In this document: positions 14,547 to 21,545 of the stretch, piece by piece
Layout of the letters: every line of letters begins with the position of its first letter
Position numbering within the stretch: position 1 is the first letter of the stretch
Source of the DNA: JBBCJT01 sp037190665
Lineage (GTDB): Bacteria > Pseudomonadota > Alphaproteobacteria > Acetobacterales > Acetobacteraceae
Assembly (NCBI GenBank): GCA_037190665.1
Contig: JBBCJT010000143.1
Coordinates: 1-22,013, forward strand
Length of the DNA stretch: 22,013 bases
Direction: 5' to 3'
Program-made: the position numbers and the translations under genes
Notes under the pieces: model-generated
Databases searched by the model: none
Seen by the model: only the letters and a program-made list of their open reading frames with translations
Told to the model about the DNA's origin: nothing

Positions 14547-14935
14547 TCGTCACGCAGCGCGGCGATGCGCGCCTTCTCCGCCTCGGTCAGCGGCGTCACG
14601 GCGGTGCGCCGGCGGCGCAGCATCAGCGCCGCCCCCAGCCCGGCGGCGAGGAAGATCACCGGGCTTGCCCACAGCGCGGCGGTGCCGGCGGACACCGGCG
14701 GGCGCAGCCGCACCATGTCGCCATAGCGGGCGGTCACCCAGTCCATCACCTGCCGGTCGGTGTCGCCGGCCGTGATCCGCTCCCGCACCGCGCGGCGCAT
14801 GTCCACGGCGAACAGCGCGTTGCTGTCCTCGATCGACTGGCCCTGGCAGACGAGGCAGCGCAGCTCGCGCCCGATCGCCTGCGCGCGCGCCTCCCGCTCC
14901 GGGTCGGGCAGGGCCTCGGCGGGATCGGCGCTCAT
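14543..14935 (-). CDS. ccmH: Cytochrome c maturation protein CcmH
   Basis: 130-aa thiol-redox protein of the CcmH family. It keeps the apocytochrome CXXCH thiols reduced and joins CcmF in haem ligation. The signature LRCLVCQGQSIEDS carries the redox pair Cys27 and Cys30, followed by the helical DMRRAVRERITAGDTDRQVMDW and YGDMVRLRPP regions. A single C-terminal transmembrane segment (about 87-106) precedes an RRRR stretch. The cysteines must face the periplasm, yet the ATG coupled to the ccmG stop (ATGA at 14932-14935) gives MSADPAEALPDPEREARAQ, with no hydrophobic signal peptide. No alternative start codon that would add a good one was found in the frame close upstream. Family members usually have one, so export is puzzling. 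Confidence 0.88.
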   Translation of the reverse strand: MSADPAEALPDPEREARAQAIGRELRCLVCQGQSIEDSNALFAVDMRRAVRERITAGDTDRQVMDWVTARYGDMVRLRPPVSAGTAALWASPVIFLAAGLGAALMLRRRRTAVTPLTEAEKARIAALRDE

Positions 14936-15480
14936 GCCAGTTGCCGCAGCAGCGGCACCAGCTCGTCGGCCATGACCTGCTCCGTCACCGCGCCGGCCCA
15001 GCGCCAGCGGATGCGCGCCTCGCGGTCCAGCACGTAGGTCTCGGGCACGCCGAACAGGCCCCATTCCAGCGCGGCGCGCCCGTCCCAGTCCTGCACCACG
15101 GCGGCGAAGGGATTGCCGAGCCGGGCGAGGAAGCGCGCCGCATCCGCCGGCTTGTCCTTGTAGGCCACGCCCAGCAAGCGCACGCCCTGCCGCGACAGCG
15201 CCATGAACTGCGGGTGCTCCACCGCGCACGGGACGCACCAGGAGGCGAAGAAGTTCACCACCAGCGGCGTGCCGCCGGCGCGCAGCTCCGCATCGGTCCA
15301 GCCCGGATGGCCCAGCAGCGCGGGCAGCGACGTCGCGGGCGCCGGCTTGCCGAGCAGGGCGGAGGGCACGCCGCGCGGGTTGAACTCGCCCGAGCCCATG
15401 CGGGTGAGCATGGCGTAGAACCCGGCCCCGCCCGCCGCCGCGACGGCGAGCGGGATGCCGAACATCAGCCGCCGGTTCAT
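14932..15480 (-). CDS. ccmG: Cytochrome c maturation thioredoxin CcmG (DsbE)
   Basis: 182-aa membrane-anchored periplasmic thioredoxin that reduces apocytochrome c or CcmH disulfides. The N-terminal anchor (MNRRLMFGIPLAVAAAGGAGFYAML) is followed by FNPRGVPSALLGKPAPA, as in the family. The active site is FFASWCVPCAVEHP with Cys82 and Cys85. The GVPETYVLD loop carries the cis-proline, and the WGLFGVPETY context is typical of CcmG. The length is normal. The start overlaps the ccmF stop by 4 bp (ATGA at 15477-15480) and the stop overlaps the ccmH start, so translation is probably coupled along the operon. Confidence 0.93.
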   Translation of the reverse strand: MNRRLMFGIPLAVAAAGGAGFYAMLTRMGSGEFNPRGVPSALLGKPAPATSLPALLGHPGWTDAELRAGGTPLVVNFFASWCVPCAVEHPQFMALSRQGVRLLGVAYKDKPADAARFLARLGNPFAAVVQDWDGRAALEWGLFGVPETYVLDREARIRWRWAGAVTEQVMADELVPLLRQLA

Positions 15481-17420
15481 GCCGCGCGCGCTCCCGCCGG
15501 CAGCGCGGCACGGCGCGGCGCGCCCACGCGCAGCCGCCGGTCGGACAGCGACAGCGCCCCGCCCAGCGCCATCACCAGCGCGCCGAGCCAGATCCACGGC
15601 GCGAAGGGGTTGACGTGCAGCCGCAGGATCGCGCCGCCGTCCCGCTCCTCGCCCAGCACGGCGTAGAGATCGGCGAGCCCCGTGGTGTGGATCGCGGCTT
15701 CCGTCGTGGTCATCCGCTGCACCGGATAGAAGCGGCGCTGCGGTTCCAGCGTCGCGACCGCGCGCCCGTCGCGGCTGATGTCGATGCGGGCCTGCCGCAG
15801 GGCGAAGTTCGGCCCCTGCCCTTCCTGCATCGCGACCAGCCGCCAGTCATAGCCGCCGACGGACACGCTCTCCCCCGGCTGCACCAGGATCGCGCGTTCC
15901 GTGGCGAGCGCCATGCCTGCGATGCCCGCGAGCGTGACGCCGAGTCCGGCATGCGCCACCGCCCCGCCCCACGCCGCGCGCGGAATGCCGGCGAGCCGCG
16001 ACAGCGAGAAGCGCGCCCGCCCGCCGATATCCACCGCCGCCCCCGCGATCAGCCAGGCCGCGCCCGCGAAGCCCAGCGCCGGCAGCGCATCCGCGCCGAA
16101 CGCGGCCACCGCGCCGACCAGAGCCGCGCCCAGCGCCGCCGGCCACAGCCGCCGCGCGGCCTCGTTCAGCCGCGCGCGCTTCCACGGCAATACCGGGCCC
16201 ACGGCCATCATCATCACCAGCGGCACCGTCAGCGGCAGCATCACCGTGTTGAAGAACGGCGCCCCGACCGAGAGCTTGGTGCCGAACAGCAGGTCCGCGA
16301 ACAGCGGGTACAGCGTGCCGGTCGCGACCACCGCCGCCATGCTGCACAGCAGGATGTTGTTCAGGACCAGCGCGCCCTCGCGCGAGACCGGCGTGAACAG
16401 CCCCACCGGCGCCATGCGCGGCGCGCGCCATGCGAACAGCGCGAGCGCGCCGCCGATGGTCAGCCCCAGCAGTGCGAGGATGAACAGTCCGCGCGCCGGA
16501 TCGTTGGCGAAGGCGTGCACCGAGTTCAGCACGCCGGAGCGCACGAGGAAGGTGCCGAGCAGGGAGAAGCTGAACGCCGCGATCGCCAGCAGCACGGTCC
16601 AGATGCGCAGCGCGTCCCGCTTCTCCACCACGATCGCCGAATGCAGCAGCGCGGTGCCGGCGAGCCACGGCAGCAGCGAGGCGTTCTCCACCGGGTCCCA
16701 GAACCAGTACCCGCCCCAGCCCAGCTCGTAGTACGCCCACCACGACCCCAGCGCGATGCCGAGCGTCAGCAGCGCCCAGGCCGCGAGCGTCCACGGCCGC
16801 ACCCAGCGCCCCCACGCGGCGTCCACGCGGCCTTCGATCAGCGCGGCGACGGCGAAGGCGAAGGCGACCGAGAAGCCGACATAGCCCGCGTAGAGAAGCG
16901 GCGGATGGAAGGCGAGGCCGGGGTCCTGCAGCAGCGGGTTCAGGTCGCGCCCGTCCACCGGCGGCGGCCAGATGCGGATGAACGGGTTCGAGGTCAGCAG
17001 CGCGAACAGCAGGAACCCGACCGAGACCAGCCCGAGCACGCCCAGTACCCGCGCACGCAGCCGCGTCGGCAGTCCGCGCCCGAACCCCGCCACCGCGGCG
17101 CCGCAGCCGGCGAGCATCGCGCACCACAGCAGCAGCGAGCCCTCGTGGTTCCCCCACGTGCCGGTGAGCTTGTAGAGCAGCGGCTTCAGCGAATGGCTGT
17201 TCTCCGCCACGTTCGAGACGGAGAAGTCCGACACGACGTAGCACCACATCAGCGCGCCGAAGGCGGCGCCCGTCGCCACGAACTGGCCCACCGCGAGCGC
17301 CGGCCCCGCCGCCATCAGCCGCCGGTCCGACACCTGCGCGCCCCACAGCGGCAGCAGCGCCTGCGCGCCCGCGAGCGCGACGGCCCGCGCCAGTGCGAAA
17401 TGACCGAGTTCGGGGATCAT
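15477..17420 (-). CDS. ccmF: Haem lyase subunit CcmF
   Basis: 647-aa polytopic inner-membrane protein that, with CcmH and CcmI, attaches haem to apocytochrome c in the periplasm. The tryptophan-rich WWD signature is GWGGYWFWDPVENASL (about 234-249). Conserved flanking segments include LTGTWGNHEGSLLLW (85-99), PLLQDPGLAFHPPLLYAGY (162-180) and ALLHSAIVVEKR after the WWD domain. There are many hydrophobic helices and a large C-terminal periplasmic domain with VSVGGYDW and the FYPVQRMTTTEAAI stretch. The length is normal. The ATG at 17420 starts the MIPELGHFAL helix, as in homologues. A TGCGGGGC/GCCCCGCA hairpin ends 8 bp upstream of this ATG and may cover the ribosome-binding site. A cluster of hairpins separates it from ccmE. 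Confidence 0.96.
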   Translation of the reverse strand: MIPELGHFALARAVALAGAQALLPLWGAQVSDRRLMAAGPALAVGQFVATGAAFGALMWCYVVSDFSVSNVAENSHSLKPLLYKLTGTWGNHEGSLLLWCAMLAGCGAAVAGFGRGLPTRLRARVLGVLGLVSVGFLLFALLTSNPFIRIWPPPVDGRDLNPLLQDPGLAFHPPLLYAGYVGFSVAFAFAVAALIEGRVDAAWGRWVRPWTLAAWALLTLGIALGSWWAYYELGWGGYWFWDPVENASLLPWLAGTALLHSAIVVEKRDALRIWTVLLAIAAFSFSLLGTFLVRSGVLNSVHAFANDPARGLFILALLGLTIGGALALFAWRAPRMAPVGLFTPVSREGALVLNNILLCSMAAVVATGTLYPLFADLLFGTKLSVGAPFFNTVMLPLTVPLVMMMAVGPVLPWKRARLNEAARRLWPAALGAALVGAVAAFGADALPALGFAGAAWLIAGAAVDIGGRARFSLSRLAGIPRAAWGGAVAHAGLGVTLAGIAGMALATERAILVQPGESVSVGGYDWRLVAMQEGQGPNFALRQARIDISRDGRAVATLEPQRRFYPVQRMTTTEAAIHTTGLADLYAVLGEERDGGAILRLHVNPFAPWIWLGALVMALGGALSLSDRRLRVGAPRRAALPAGARAA

Positions 17421-17428
17421 GGATTGCC

Positions 17429-17614
17429 TGCGGGGCTTTGCCCCGCACTCCCCACCAAGGGCCGGGAGGCCCATGGAACCCGATATTCTTCAGCAAACCC
17501 TTCGGGATGGAGGGGGAGACGAGCCCCCCCTCCATCCCGAAGGGAGGGCTTGATGGAAATTGGGGTCAAGGGGCCTCTCGGCCCCTTGCGGGGAGCGCGG
17601 GGCAGCGCCCCGCG
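17429..17614. repeat. Hairpin-rich intergenic repeat between ccmE and ccmF
   Basis: Four perfect inverted repeats in 186 bp: 17429-17447 (8-bp stem, loop of 3), 17498-17544 (19-bp stem, 17498-17516 with 17526-17544, loop of 9), 17567-17588 (CAAGGGGCC/GGCCCCTTG, loop of 4) and 17596-17614 (CGCGGGGC/GCCCCGCG, loop of 3). Together they fill the gap between ccmE and ccmF. The CAAGGGGCC arm recurs at 21948-21968, so this is a family repeat rather than a unique regulator. No clear T-run follows any stem on the minus strand, so read-through is possible. It may moderate expression of ccmFGHI relative to ccmCDE. Confidence 0.8.
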
Positions 17615-17630
17615 GGCACTGTGACTCACC

Positions 17631-18128
17631 CTAGTTCGTCCGTTTGGGGTCGAGCGTGTTCCAGCTCGTCGCCGGCGGCGGCGCTCCCTGTTCAGGGTTC
17701 CAGTGGCCGACGCGCTTCAGCGCCTCGGCGACCTCCGGCGGCATGTAGGTCTCGTCGTGGCGGGCGAGGACCTCGCTCGCGCGGAACGTCCCGTCCGTCT
17801 GGAGCGCGCCGAGCGTGACCACGCCCTGCCCCTCGCGGAACAGGTCGGGCAGGATGCCGGCGTAGCTGACCTGGATGGTGGCGGCGCCGTCGGTCACGCG
17901 GAAACGCGCGACGGGCCCGCCCGCGGCGGTGCTCTTCTCGATGCTGCCCGCCTCGACCAGCCCGCCGAGGCGGAAGCTGCGGCCGGGCACGGCCTTCTCC
18001 GCGACCTCGGACGGCGGGATGAAGAAGACGAGGTTGTCCGACATCGCCGTCAGCGTCAGCGCGGTGGCGGTGCCGAGGCCGAGCGCGCCCAGGCCCAGCA
18101 GCATCAGGCGGCGGTGCTTGCGGGTCAT
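17631..18128 (-). CDS. ccmE: Cytochrome c maturation haem chaperone CcmE
   Basis: 165-aa membrane-anchored haem chaperone. It receives haem from CcmC/CcmD and carries it to CcmF. After the N-terminal anchor (RLMLLGLGALGLGTATALTLTAM) come FRLGGLVEAGSI, VTDGAATIQVSYAGILPDLFREGQGVVTLG and the haem-attachment motif LARHDETYMPPEV with covalent-haem His124 and axial Tyr128. The length and order are those of the OB-fold CcmE family. Its start overlaps the ccmD stop (ATGA at 18125-18128). A hairpin repeat lies between its stop and ccmF. Confidence 0.95.
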   Translation of the reverse strand: MTRKHRRLMLLGLGALGLGTATALTLTAMSDNLVFFIPPSEVAEKAVPGRSFRLGGLVEAGSIEKSTAAGGPVARFRVTDGAATIQVSYAGILPDLFREGQGVVTLGALQTDGTFRASEVLARHDETYMPPEVAEALKRVGHWNPEQGAPPPATSWNTLDPKRTN

Positions 18129-18256
18129 GCGCGGCGATCGAGCTGGGCGAGCCGGCGGCGGGCGGCCGCGTGGCGGCGCCAGGCGCCGAAGGAGAGTGCG
18201 ACCAGCACGAGCGCGCAGAGCCCGTAGGCCGTGGCGATGTAGGGCAGGTGGGTCAT
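18125..18256 (-). CDS. ccmD: Haem exporter accessory protein CcmD
   Basis: 43-aa single-span membrane protein, too short to be found by long-frame searches. The sequence MTHLPYIATAYGLCALVLVA begins with the typical CcmD pattern (a short polar N-terminus with YI..AYG), continues through one transmembrane helix and ends in a basic tail WRRHAAARRRLAQLDRRA. In the family it links CcmC to CcmE and helps release haem-loaded CcmE. The position between ccmC and ccmE and the 4-bp overlap with the ccmE start support the call. Its start is 103 bp from the ccmC stop, and that gap contains an FNR/FixK-like palindrome. Confidence 0.9.
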   Translation of the reverse strand: MTHLPYIATAYGLCALVLVALSFGAWRRHAAARRRLAQLDRRA

Positions 18257-18294
18257 GCCGGATGGTTCAATGCCACGGATGGCCTCGCCGCGGC

Positions 18295-18308
18295 TTGACC
18301 CTGCTCAA
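18295..18308. promoter_or_regulatory. FNR/FixK-like palindrome between ccmC and ccmD
   Basis: TTGACCCTGCTCAA matches the FNR/FixK pattern TTGA-N6-TCAA exactly in its two half-sites, although the inner bases differ from TTGAT-N4-ATCAA. It is centred about 45 bp upstream of ccmD. Oxygen-linked control of cytochrome c maturation makes sense, but a single 8-base match can arise by chance in 22 kb, and no good -10 lies between it and ccmD. Confidence 0.3.
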
Positions 18309-18359
18309 GGATGCTCCGGCGCCGTGCGACGGCCCCGCGGCCGGGGGTATCGCGACGCC

Positions 18360-19115
18360 TCATGCCCCGCGTGCCCGGGCGAGCATCAGCCCGCGGATGC
18401 GCCGTTCCATCACCGCAGCGCGCAGGCGGGTGACGACGAGGGCGGCGAAGGCGCCGGTGAAGCCGGCGGCGGTCACCAGCAGCGGCCACAGCATGTCCAC
18501 ATGCATGGTCGGCGCGCCGAAGCGGGTGATCGAGGCGGGCTGGTGCAGCGTGTTCCACCAGTCCACGGAGAACTTGATCACCGGCAGGTTCACCACGCCG
18601 AGCAGGGCGAGCAGTGCGCCGGCGCGGTGGCCGCGCTCCGGCTCGTCGAAGGCGCGCACCAGCGCGATGTGGCCGAGATAGAGGAACAGCAGGATCAGCA
18701 CCGAGGTCAGCCGCGCGTCCCACACCCACCACGCGCCCCACATCGGCTTGCCCCAGATCGACCCGGTGGCGAGGCACAGTGCGGTGAAGGCGGCGCCGAC
18801 CGGGGCGATCTCCACCGCCGCGAGGTCGGCGAGCGGATGCTTCCAGACCAGCCCCACCGCCGAGGCGGCCGCGAGCGCGAGGTAGCCGGACAGCGCGAGC
18901 CACGCGGCGGGGACATGGATGTACATGATCCGCACGGAATCGCCCTGCTGCCAGTCGGGCGGCGCGATCAGCAAACCCCAGCCCAGCCCCGCGAGCGTCA
19001 GCACGAAGGCGGCCACGGCCAGGTACGGCAGGACCCGGCCCGAGGCGCGCAGGAAACGGCCGGGATTGGCGAAGCGGTGCAGGCTGCGGGAGGCAGCAGG
19101 TGCTACGGCGGACAC
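18360..19115 (-). CDS. ccmC: Haem exporter membrane protein CcmC
   Basis: 251-aa six-helix inner-membrane protein that presents haem to CcmE. The WWD motif is GKPMWGAWWVWDARLTS (about 122-138). Likely axial histidines are His67 (IMYIHVPAAW) and His191 (WWNTLHQPASI). Six hydrophobic segments and the length fit the family. The frame starts at GTG (19113-19115); no Met is available at the N-terminus, and an N-terminal cytoplasmic stretch of about 28 residues precedes helix 1. No ribosome-binding site is visible, and CTATAG sits 10 bp upstream. It heads the cluster. ccmA and ccmB are not next to it; the upstream neighbour is the divergent EVE gene. Confidence 0.95.
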   Translation of the reverse strand: MSAVAPAASRSLHRFANPGRFLRASGRVLPYLAVAAFVLTLAGLGWGLLIAPPDWQQGDSVRIMYIHVPAAWLALSGYLALAAASAVGLVWKHPLADLAAVEIAPVGAAFTALCLATGSIWGKPMWGAWWVWDARLTSVLILLFLYLGHIALVRAFDEPERGHRAGALLALLGVVNLPVIKFSVDWWNTLHQPASITRFGAPTMHVDMLWPLLVTAAGFTGAFAALVVTRLRAAVMERRIRGLMLARARGA

Positions 19116-19124
19116 GGCCGCACC

Positions 19125-19130
19125 CTATAG
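19125..19130 (-). promoter_or_regulatory. Possible -10 element just upstream of ccmC
   Basis: CTATAG on the minus strand is close to the alphaproteobacterial -10 (CTATAT) and ends 10 bp before the GTG start. Transcripts starting about 7 bp downstream of it would have almost no leader, which would agree with the absence of a Shine-Dalgarno sequence. The -35 region (CTTCAA) is poor. Confidence 0.3.
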
Positions 19131-19255
19131 CCCCCGGCGCGGCCCGATTGAAGGCAATGATCCTGCCGTTCACGCAGCCGGGACCTGCTTCGCGGGCCTG
19201 ACGCGGCACTGCGATGCATCTTGCCGACAGGCGGGCGGGGCGGGATGGTCCGCCG

Positions 19256-19669
19256 ATGCAGTACTGGCTCGTCAAGTCCGAACCCGATGCGTATTCGTGG
19301 CAGCAGCAGGTGGAGGAAGGCACCTCCCAATGGACGGGGGTGCGCAACCACTCGGCGAAGCTGAACCTGCAGGCGATGAAGCGCGGCGACCGCGCGTTCT
19401 TCTACCACTCGAACGAGGGCAAGGAGATCGTCGGCATCGTCGAGGTAGCGCGCGAGGCCTATCCCGATCCGACCGCCAAGGAAGGCCCGTGGGTCTGCAC
19501 GGACCTCAGGACCGTCGGGCCGATGCCCAAGCCGGTGACGCTGGTCGCGATCAAGGAGGAGCCGAAGCTCGCGGAGATGGCGCTGGTGAAGCTGTCGCGC
19601 CTGTCGGTGCAGCCGGTGACGGCGGCCGAGTGGGCGCTGGTGTGCAAGATGGGCGGCTGGAAGAAATGA
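19256..19669 (+). CDS. EVE domain-containing protein
   Basis: 137-aa single-domain EVE protein (PUA-like fold). It begins QYWLVKSEPDAYSW, the family signature, followed by WTGVRNHSAKLNLQAMKRGDRAFFYHSN and IVGIVEVAREAYPDPT. The C-terminal part has LVAIKEEPKLAEMALVKLSRLSVQPV. EVE domains are thought to bind modified bases in nucleic acid, and stand-alone bacterial members are of uncertain role. The ATG was chosen because it starts the conserved strand; the frame upstream is not family-like. The stop overlaps the Rieske gene start (ATGA at 19666-19669), suggesting coupled translation. It is divergent from ccmC, with 140 bp between the starts. Confidence 0.9.
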   Translation: MQYWLVKSEPDAYSWQQQVEEGTSQWTGVRNHSAKLNLQAMKRGDRAFFYHSNEGKEIVGIVEVAREAYPDPTAKEGPWVCTDLRTVGPMPKPVTLVAIKEEPKLAEMALVKLSRLSVQPVTAAEWALVCKMGGWKK

Positions 19670-20025
19670 CCGCGCCGGTGATCGAGGAGCGGGTGCTCGG
19701 CCCGCTCGACGAGATCGCTGACGGCGGATCGAAGGGCTATCCGCCCGCGCCGGGATGCTTCTCCGGCCTGTTCGCGGTGCGGCGCGGCGATGCGGTGCAC
19801 GTGTACGTGAACTCCTGCCCGCATATCGGCGTGCCGCTGGATTTCGCGCCCGACCGGTTCCTCAGCGCCGATGGCGGCCACATCGTCTGCGCCACCCACG
19901 GAGCGAAGTTCCGCATCGAGAGCGGCGAGTGCTACGGCGGCCCCTGCGTGGGCGATTGCCTGGAGAAGGTGCCGGCGCGGGTCGAGGACGGGATGATCCG
20001 CGTGCCCGCGGATGCGGGCGTGTAA
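19666..20025 (+). CDS. Rieske [2Fe-2S] ferredoxin-like protein
   Basis: 119-aa soluble Rieske-fold protein. The cluster ligands are Cys51-X-His53 (NSCPHIGVPLDF) and Cys75-X2-His78 (VCATHGAKFRIESGEC). This gives two Cys and two His, as in Rieske ferredoxins. The CATHGA box and spacing are like ferredoxin subunits of small dioxygenase or NirD-like electron carriers. No terminal oxygenase or reductase lies beside it, so the partner is unknown. The start overlaps the EVE stop by 4 bp; the stop is 118 bp before the YcgN gene. No signal peptide or membrane helix is present, so it is cytoplasmic. Confidence 0.9.
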   Translation: MTAPVIEERVLGPLDEIADGGSKGYPPAPGCFSGLFAVRRGDAVHVYVNSCPHIGVPLDFAPDRFLSADGGHIVCATHGAKFRIESGECYGGPCVGDCLEKVPARVEDGMIRVPADAGV

Positions 20026-20143
20026 CGGCCGCGCCACTGCTTCGGCGCAGGGCTCACCGTCTCGCCGCAAGAACAATCGCGCACGGGTCTCATGAATTCG
20101 CGCGCCTTCCGCCGGCCCCGCCGCTCCGGTAGGTTCGCTGCCC

Positions 20144-20626
20144 ATGGGGGACGCGCCCTTCTGGCGAACCAAGACGCTGGAGCAGATGTCGCAGGCGGAA
20201 TGGGAATCGCTGTGCGACGGCTGCGGCCGCTGCTGCCTGCACAAGATCCGCGAGGATGACGGCAGCCTGTCCTTCACCAATGTCGCCTGCCGGCTGCTGG
20301 ACACCGCCACCGGCCGCTGCCGCGACTATGCCAACCGCCGCAGCAAGGTGCCGGACTGCGTGCAGCTCACCCCGCACGGCGTGCGCCGCATCGACTGGCT
20401 GCCCCCGTCCTGCGCCTACCGCCGCCTCGCCGAGGGCCGCGACCTGCCGTCCTGGCATCCGCTGATCACCGGCGACCCCGAAAGCGTGGCGCGCGCCGGC
20501 GTTTCCGTCCGCGGCCGCGCGCTGACCGAGCGCGAGGCCGGTCCCCTCGAACACCATGTCGTGGACTGGCCCGGCCGCATGCCGCGCCCGCCCCGACGCG
20601 TCCAGGAGAAAAGATCCACCCCATGA
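20144..20626 (+). CDS. YcgN/UPF0260 family cysteine-cluster protein
   Basis: 160-aa member of the YcgN (UPF0260) family. It begins FWRTKTLEQMSQAEWESLCDGCGRCCLHK, with Cys24, Cys27, Cys30 and Cys31 in the CxxCxxCC pattern, then Cys49, Cys59, Cys72 and Cys90, all in places typical of the family (VACRLLDTATGRCRDY, VPDCVQLTP, PPSCAYRRL). Such cysteines suggest metal binding, but the function is unknown. The length is normal. The stop overlaps the next gene's start (ATGA at 20623-20626), so the DHDPS-like enzyme is translationally coupled to it. The 118 bp upstream hold no gene. Confidence 0.9.
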   Translation: MGDAPFWRTKTLEQMSQAEWESLCDGCGRCCLHKIREDDGSLSFTNVACRLLDTATGRCRDYANRRSKVPDCVQLTPHGVRRIDWLPPSCAYRRLAEGRDLPSWHPLITGDPESVARAGVSVRGRALTEREAGPLEHHVVDWPGRMPRPPRRVQEKRSTP

Positions 20627-21543
20627 TGAAGAACGCGCTCTACGGCGGCATCAATGCCGCGGTGCTGACGGCGATGAACGAGGACCTGTCGGTCGATCTC
20701 GACCGCATGGCCGCGCACGCGAAGTGGCTGCTGGCGAACGGCTGCAACGGGCTTGGCGTGCTGGGCACCACCGGGGAGGCGAACTCGCTGGGCGTGGCGG
20801 AGCGGCTCGAGATGCTCGACGGGCTGGTCAAGCGCGGCATCCCGGCGGCGAAGATGATGCCGGGCACCGGCACGCCCGCGCTGCCCGATACCGTGACGCT
20901 GACGAAGAAGGCGAAGGAGATCGGCTGCCCAGGCGTGCTGGTCCTGCCGCCGTTCTTCTACAAGAACCCGTCCGACGAGGGGCTTTACGCCTACTTCAGC
21001 GAGCTGGTGGCGCGCACGAAGGGCGAGACGGCGATCTACCTGTATCACTTCCCGCAGCAGTCGGCGGTGCCATTCAGCCTCGACCTGCTCGACCGCCTGA
21101 TCACCGCCTTCCCCGGCGTGATCCGCGGCATGAAGGACAGCTCCGGCGATCTGAACAACCAGCTCGCGGTGCTGGAGCGGTTCGCCCCGCGCGGGTTCGA
21201 GCTGTACACCGGCGGCGACGACCTGCTGCAGACCGTGCTGAAGAAGGGCGCCGCGGGCTGCATCACGGCGGCGGCGAACATCAACTGCGGCTCGGGCCGC
21301 GTGGTCTACGCGAACCCCGACGCGCCGTCCGCCGATGCCGCGCATCAGGTGCTGGCGGCCACCCGCAAGGCGGTCACCCGGTTCAACCTGATCGCCAGCC
21401 TCAAGGCCGTGGTGGCGCGCAACACCGGCAACGCCGCGTGGAACAACATCCGTCCGCCGCACCTGAAGCTGACCGAGGCGCAGCAGGCGCAACTCTTCGC
21501 CGACATCGACGCTTCCGGCGTGCAGCTCGCGAAAGCGGCCTGA
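20623..21543 (+). CDS. Dihydrodipicolinate synthase/N-acetylneuraminate lyase superfamily enzyme
   Basis: 306-aa TIM-barrel class I aldolase of the DapA/NAL superfamily. The substrate carboxylate loop is GTTGEANSL (Thr49, Thr50, Glu52), the catalytic Tyr is Tyr141 (IYLYHFPQ), and the Schiff-base Lys is Lys171 (IRGMKDSSGD). True DapA has an Arg five residues after the Tyr that binds the substrate. Here this position is Gln146, so lysine synthesis is unlikely and another 2-oxo acid aldol or dehydration reaction is more probable. The substrate cannot be read. ATG at 20623 is used; a second ATG follows directly at 20626, and AGGAG lies 14 nt upstream of the first. It is downstream of the YcgN gene and is followed 2 bp later by a cupin gene. 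Confidence 0.88.
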   Translation: MMKNALYGGINAAVLTAMNEDLSVDLDRMAAHAKWLLANGCNGLGVLGTTGEANSLGVAERLEMLDGLVKRGIPAAKMMPGTGTPALPDTVTLTKKAKEIGCPGVLVLPPFFYKNPSDEGLYAYFSELVARTKGETAIYLYHFPQQSAVPFSLDLLDRLITAFPGVIRGMKDSSGDLNNQLAVLERFAPRGFELYTGGDDLLQTVLKKGAAGCITAAANINCGSGRVVYANPDAPSADAAHQVLAATRKAVTRFNLIASLKAVVARNTGNAAWNNIRPPHLKLTEAQQAQLFADIDASGVQLAKAA

Positions 21544-21545
21544 AC

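Noticed and set aside
15615..17624. Long plus-strand open frame (669 codons) antisense to ccmF
   Set aside because: The translation is rich in Arg, Gln, His and Pro without domains, and ccmF on the other strand is certain.
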